From Candidatus Gallibacteroides avistercoris (GTDB taxonomy: Bacteria; Bacteroidota; Bacteroidia; Bacteroidales; CHK158-818), in assembly GCA_018714665.1 (NCBI GenBank), contig DVNA01000150.1, positions 1-26,943 of the forward strand: DNA of 26,943 nt, written 5' to 3'. A model generated the notes under the pieces. That model made no database searches. It was given only the letters and a program-made list of their open reading frames with translations, and was not told where the DNA came from. How positions within the stretch are numbered: position 1 is the first letter of the stretch; each line of letters opens with the position of its first letter. The position numbers were made by a program, and so were the translations under genes. Below, piece by piece: positions 24,061 to 26,943 of this stretch.

Positions 24061-24093
24061 CAAAAGTAACACATTTTTTAAAAATCGTGTTAC
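24061..24093 (-). promoter_or_regulatory. TonB-receptor promoter -7 element overlapped by a 28-bp NikR-type palindrome
   Basis: GTAACAC (24066-24072) and GTGTTAC (24087-24093) are perfect inverted repeats 14 bp apart, with an A/T palindrome between them, so nearly all 28 bp are symmetric. The minus-strand -7 element TACTTTTG (plus 24061-24068, perfect TAnnTTTG) overlaps one arm. The E. coli NikR operator is also 28 bp long with outer GTA...TAC (GTATGA-N16-TCATAC). The site lies between the NikR-like gene and the receptor gene. Repressor binding is inferred. Confidence 0.7.
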
Positions 24094-24121
24094 CTGCAAA
24101 ACAAAAAAATATGGAAATAAA

Positions 24122-24523
24122 TCAATCGGCCCGGCTCATCACCAGTTTTCCATGTTTGATACCCCGTATGGCAATCAATTTGTCAGACAGTTCGGTCAAC
24201 CGGTGAGCTTCACCCGTAACCGTTGCAATGTGCAAACAAAAATTATCATTCAGATAATATTGCGAAGACGAAAGGATAACATCCTGATAACACTGTTGAA
24301 TATCTACTATTTTAGCCGCAATATCCTTTTTATTCTGGTCATACATGATAATAATCGTACCGGCCACGATATGATTACACTGCCACTTGGTTTCGGCCAG
24401 GTTCTTTTCAATCAGAAACCGGATAGCCTGCGAGCGGTTAGAAAATCCGTTCGTCTCCACAAATCGGTCCAAAGCCTCCAACAAATTATCTTCCAGCGAA
24501 ACACCGAAACGTTTTAACGCCAT
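24122..24523 (-). CDS. NikR-like ribbon-helix-helix regulator lacking nickel-binding histidines
   Basis: A 133-residue protein with the NikR layout: an N-terminal ribbon-helix-helix (KRFGVSLEDNLLEALDRFV, then GFSNRSQAIRFLIEKNL), a short linker, and an ACT-like regulatory domain (about 51-130) ending in IAIRGIKHGKL, close to NikR's RGVRHGHL. In E. coli NikR nickel is bound by H76, H87, H89 and C95. Aligning on conserved spacing (19 residues from the first His to the Cys), this protein has Q77, Q88, Y90 and C96, so only the cysteine remains. It therefore probably senses something else, or binds metal differently. It lies between a CDF exporter and a TonB receptor gene. Fold call firm; sensing role unknown. 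Confidence 0.88.
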   Translation of the reverse strand: MALKRFGVSLEDNLLEALDRFVETNGFSNRSQAIRFLIEKNLAETKWQCNHIVAGTIIIMYDQNKKDIAAKIVDIQQCYQDVILSSSQYYLNDNFCLHIATVTGEAHRLTELSDKLIAIRGIKHGKLVMSRAD

Positions 24524-24551
24524 ACCGTTCTCTTTTTAATATCCTATAAAA

Positions 24552-24559
24552 CAAAAATA
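24552..24559 (-). promoter_or_regulatory. -7 element of the NikR-like gene
   Basis: Minus strand TATTTTTG, a perfect TAnnTTTG, 29 bp before the start codon. The -33 position is A/T-rich without TTTG. No copy of the GTAACAC palindrome is seen here, so simple autorepression by the same site is not supported. Confidence 0.5.
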
Positions 24560-24622
24560 GCTAATTTTAGTTTAGTAAAAAATTCACCCGTCTTTTTATA
24601 TTACATTATATTAACAGCCCCA

Positions 24623-25525
24623 TCACTCTTTCAACAAATACGGTTCCGTATGTACACTCACTTGTGTAGTCTCTCCAAAGCGTTGTCGCAAGGCTTTTTC
24701 CACCTCGGTGGCAATATCGTGCGACTTGACGAACGAAACCTCCGGATCAATCTTCACGTGTACATCTATCACATACGACATCCCATTTTTACGCGTTTTG
24801 AGCCGATGAAACGTCTTTACCCCCTCAACTGCCGTTATACACGCTGTAATCTCTTGTTCCACCTCTTCCGGAAGAGCCTTCTCCAACAGTTCATCCACGC
24901 TGGGACGTCCCAGATCGAACGCAACCTTTATGATAAGAATACTGACAACAATCGACGCCATCGGGTCCAGTACACGCCATTCCTCACCCAGATAGATGGC
25001 CCCGGCAATACCCAACATCGTCCCCACGGAGGAAAATACATCCGAGCGATGATGCCATCCGTTTGCCACTACCGCCTGGCTATTAATTGCTTTACCTTCC
25101 CGTACGGTATATTGAAACAATACCTCTTTGGTCACAATCGATACAACTGCCGCTACCAAAGCTATCATGCCCGGTTTATCTATGACAACCCCCGTTATAG
25201 AAAGATATATCTTGTGGAATCCGGAATACAGAATCCCGCCACCTACCACCAACAACGCCAAGCTGATTAACATCGTAGCAAAGGTCTCAAACTTGCCGTG
25301 CCCGTATTGGTGAGTGTCATCACTTGCCTTTCCTGACACTCCGATAAAAACCAATACAATCATATCGGTAATAAAATCAGACAACGAGTGGATGCCATCT
25401 GCCAACATCGCCCCACTTCGACCGACAATCCCTGCAACTATTTTTCCGGCAGACAGTATCAGATTTACGAAAAAGCCTACCCATGTTACCTTTTTTGCCC
25501 TTCGGGCTCGTTCTTTTGCGTCCAT
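24623..25525 (-). CDS. Cation diffusion facilitator family transporter
   Basis: A 300-residue CDF transporter exporting divalent metal ions from the cytoplasm in exchange for protons. Six membrane segments precede a cytoplasmic metal-sensing domain (about 210-300, ending with SVHTEPYLLKE). The intramembrane metal site is H46-x-x-x-D50 in helix 2 (GIHSLSD) and H158-x-x-x-D162 in helix 5 (WHHRSD). The HD/HD pattern is that of Zn-type CDFs (also Co, Cd), rather than the Asp-rich pattern of Mn or Fe members. An H-x-Y-GHGK loop (about 72-78) is family typical. It lies just upstream of the NikR-like gene in the same direction with a 99-bp gap, so it may belong to the same metal-homeostasis locus or simply neighbour it. 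Confidence 0.92.
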   Translation of the reverse strand: MDAKERARRAKKVTWVGFFVNLILSAGKIVAGIVGRSGAMLADGIHSLSDFITDMIVLVFIGVSGKASDDTHQYGHGKFETFATMLISLALLVVGGGILYSGFHKIYLSITGVVIDKPGMIALVAAVVSIVTKEVLFQYTVREGKAINSQAVVANGWHHRSDVFSSVGTMLGIAGAIYLGEEWRVLDPMASIVVSILIIKVAFDLGRPSVDELLEKALPEEVEQEITACITAVEGVKTFHRLKTRKNGMSYVIDVHVKIDPEVSFVKSHDIATEVEKALRQRFGETTQVSVHTEPYLLKE

Positions 25526-25622
25526 ATTATGGCTGTTTAGAAAGGCGACTAAATTACTTAGATTTTTTTATTCTTACCTATTTTTAAAGAAGAAAAACAC
25601 CGATGGTTTGCTATTCTGATTC

Positions 25623-25678
25623 TTTTCTCCGCTTTTTGAAAAAAGCGGAACCAAAAACTTTTGGGTTCAGCGTAGTAT
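25623..25678 (+). repeat. Double-hairpin repeat, copy 1
   Basis: A 56-bp unit with two adjacent inverted repeats: CCGCTTTTT/AAAAAGCGG and GAACCAAAA/TTTTGGGTTC (one bulged base), then a tail AGCGTAGTAT. An inverted partial copy of the tail (9 of 10 pairs) lies at 25711-25720. Its match at 25781-25837 differs only by one extra A in the A run and one G/A change. I suspect a dispersed genomic repeat; only two copies are in the window. Confidence 0.8.
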
Positions 25679-25780
25679 ATTGTATGGCTGAACGGTTGCA
25701 ATATCCCCAAATACTACACTCCGGCTCGAAGGTAATTTTCGTCTCTTTTGGCAGGACGACGGTTTTTTCTTTTGATCTTT

Positions 25781-25837
25781 TTTTCTCCGCTTTTTGAAAA
25801 AAAGCGGAACCAAAAACTTTTGGATTCAGCGTAGTAT
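25781..25837 (+). repeat. Double-hairpin repeat, copy 2
   Basis: A 57-bp unit, same orientation as copy 1 and starting 158 bp downstream of it. The single substitution (G to A) falls at the bulged base of the second hairpin and the inserted A in the first loop region, so both hairpins stay intact. This pattern suggests the folded structure, not the exact sequence, is kept. No T-run follows, so it is not a standard terminator. Confidence 0.8.
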
Positions 25838-25883
25838 CAAAATATGGGAAAAGGAAAATTCTACTTTCCAGGAAGACTCATTT

Positions 25884-26943
25884 TTAAAACATATACTCCG
25901 TGATACCAATATTATGTTCTGACAAATTGGCTCGGGTATCGCGCAAATACCGATACATATACGCGGGCAATCCCGACAACGTATCTATTTGTGCCGCCGA
26001 TCGCATAATAAAGGGTTGTCGCGAACCTTTTTCCGGCCGTTGTACCCCTACCAGCGAATAGGCCACAGAGTCTATTTTCACCCGCATTCCGTCGCGCCCC
26101 AAAACTACTTTTAGCATCGCACCTCCGGTGGTATGGTCAATCTGCATATTTGAAATAAAGTTGCCCAACGAATAGGCTACAACCGACTTCACCGTTCCCT
26201 CCGGGTTATAACGTACCTCCATGGGTTGTACCACATGCGGATGCGACCCTATCACCAAATCGACACCTGCCTCTACCAGCTTGTCGGCCAGCTCCTGCTG
26301 TTGCCGGTTTTCTACCACTTCATACTCTTGCCCCCAATGCAGACATACCACCACGACTTCGGCCCAACACTCGCGCGCCAACTCCACATCGGCAAGAATC
26401 TGTTCTGCATCAAGCATATTCATGTACAACGGCGAAGGGACGGCATGGCCGTTAGTTCCATACGTATAATTGAGAAATGCCACACGGAAACCATTGACCG
26501 ATACCAAACGGGGATAACGTTGCGATCGCTCCTCCCGGTTACGATACCCTCCCACATAAAGGATATTCATGCTGTCCAACCGGTTCAACGTCCGCAAGAA
26601 ACCCTTTGCTCCCCGGTCCATGGTATGGTTATTGGCCAACAAGAACAGGTCGAAACCAGCCCTCTTCAAAGCCTGGGCAAACTCATCAGGGGCACTGAAC
26701 GACGGATACCCCGTATAGGGCTTCCCTCCTAACGAAACCTCAAAATTCACCACCGCATAATCAGCAGCATCAATCTCGTTTTTAATATGATAAAAACACG
26801 AATCGTAACAAAACGAGCCATCCGTTTCCCGGGCACTCTCTATTTGAGTAAGATGCTGCATGGCATCGCCGGCAAACAAAAGAGTAGCCGTAGCCGTCTG
26901 TTGTGCCAACAGACGGCCTACGGCTACAAACATAATCCATATG
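25884..26943 (-). CDS. CapA-family metallophosphatase-like protein, 5' end off the window
   Basis: Member of the CapA / PgsA family (poly-gamma-glutamate synthesis protein type), with a calcineurin-like metallophosphatase fold. Visible motifs: LLFAGDAMQH near the N-terminus, AVVNFEVSLGG, FLLANNHTMDRGAKGF, and VIGSHPHVVQPMEV, matching the metal-binding and His regions of the family. Length from the first in-frame ATG at 26933 is 349 residues. The frame stays open to the window edge (I-W-I before that Met), and the hydrophobic run up to LLAQQ looks like the end of a signal peptide, so the true start probably lies outside. No capsule-ligase genes (CapB/CapC) are adjacent in the window, so poly-glutamate production is not supported. 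It could act on cell-surface polymers in the periplasm. Confidence 0.88.
   Translation of the reverse strand, partial: IWIMFVAVGRLLAQQTATATLLFAGDAMQHLTQIESARETDGSFCYDSCFYHIKNEIDAADYAVVNFEVSLGGKPYTGYPSFSAPDEFAQALKRAGFDLFLLANNHTMDRGAKGFLRTLNRLDSMNILYVGGYRNREERSQRYPRLVSVNGFRVAFLNYTYGTNGHAVPSPLYMNMLDAEQILADVELARECWAEVVVVCLHWGQEYEVVENRQQQELADKLVEAGVDLVIGSHPHVVQPMEVRYNPEGTVKSVVAYSLGNFISNMQIDHTTGGAMLKVVLGRDGMRVKIDSVAYSLVGVQRPEKGSRQPFIMRSAAQIDTLSGLPAYMYRYLRDTRANLSEHNIGITEYMF

Larger units (their letters stand above)
25526..25883. other. Intergenic region holding a repeated double-hairpin element
   Basis: About 360 bp without a credible gene between the CDF transporter and the CapA-family gene. It carries two copies of a 56/57-bp element (see repeat entries) and A/T-rich sequence. 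A 65-codon frame at 25603-25797 runs through one and a part of the second copy and is not believed. Confidence 0.6.

Noticed and set aside
24069..24100. A -33 element for the TonB receptor promoter
   Set aside because: The nearest CAAA (TTTG on the minus strand) is at 24097-24100, 28 bp from the -7 element, too far to count.
25603..25797. A 64-residue frame between the CDF and CapA genes
   Set aside because: It passes through repeat copy 1 and into copy 2, so the translation is made of repeat sequence. No promoter or ribosome-binding site fits it.

Overview
The window is chromosomal DNA from a member of the Bacteroidota, most likely order Bacteroidales; I cannot fix the genus. Evidence: repeated Bacteroidota-type promoters (-7 element TAnnTTTG, sometimes with an upstream TTTG-like -33); an rpsF-rpsR-rplI operon without ssb; a biotin-dependent methylmalonyl-CoA decarboxylase operon typical of succinate-to-propionate fermenters; a DUF3822 protein; a TonB-dependent receptor; and lipoproteins with Bacteroidota-like signal peptides. 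No rRNA, tRNA, CRISPR array, phage or insertion sequence was seen. Most of the window looks like core genome.

Layout. 1-2051: 3' end of a DedA-family membrane protein (+), converging on a MarR regulator and secreted alpha/beta hydrolase pair (-). 2217-3379: ribosomal proteins S6, S18 and L9 (+). 3427-4020: ferritin with its own promoter and a strong terminator. 4120-5562: cardiolipin synthase (+), converging on a Dda/RecD-like helicase (5570-7003, -). 7112-12608: a rightward block with a pilin-like bitopic protein, DUF3822, then rsmD-thyA-folA-GH172/DUF2961 lipoprotein, the last four with 4-bp ATGA overlaps or small gaps. A fructokinase (-) converges on the GH172 gene. 13613-18274: leftward operon mce-mmdA-oadG-like-biotin carrier-oadB/mmdB, encoding methylmalonyl-CoA epimerase and the Na+-pumping decarboxylase. 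18580-20668: dnaK (+), preceded by a sigma-54-like -24/-12 site. 20809-25525: leftward genes for an unknown lipoprotein, a TonB receptor, a NikR-like regulator and a cation diffusion facilitator. 25526-25883: an intergenic region with two copies of a double-hairpin repeat. 25884-end: a CapA-family protein running to the window edge.

The most interesting region is 24000-25525. The NikR-like regulator keeps the fold and spacing of NikR but has lost all three nickel-binding histidines (Gln, Gln, Tyr instead), keeping only the cysteine. Just downstream, a 28-bp palindrome with GTA...TAC outer arms, the same span as the E. coli NikR operator, overlaps the -7 element of the TonB receptor gene. Together with the neighbouring CDF exporter this looks like a metal or cofactor uptake switch with an altered sensor.

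Other points of note: a lamin-tail domain fused to the OadG-like subunit; a DHFR whose near-universal active-site Trp is Cys; a pairing of a pilin-like protein with an actin-fold-family protein; a duplicated, decayed promoter before rsmD; and paired ATTG-N6-CAAT boxes at the marR promoter.
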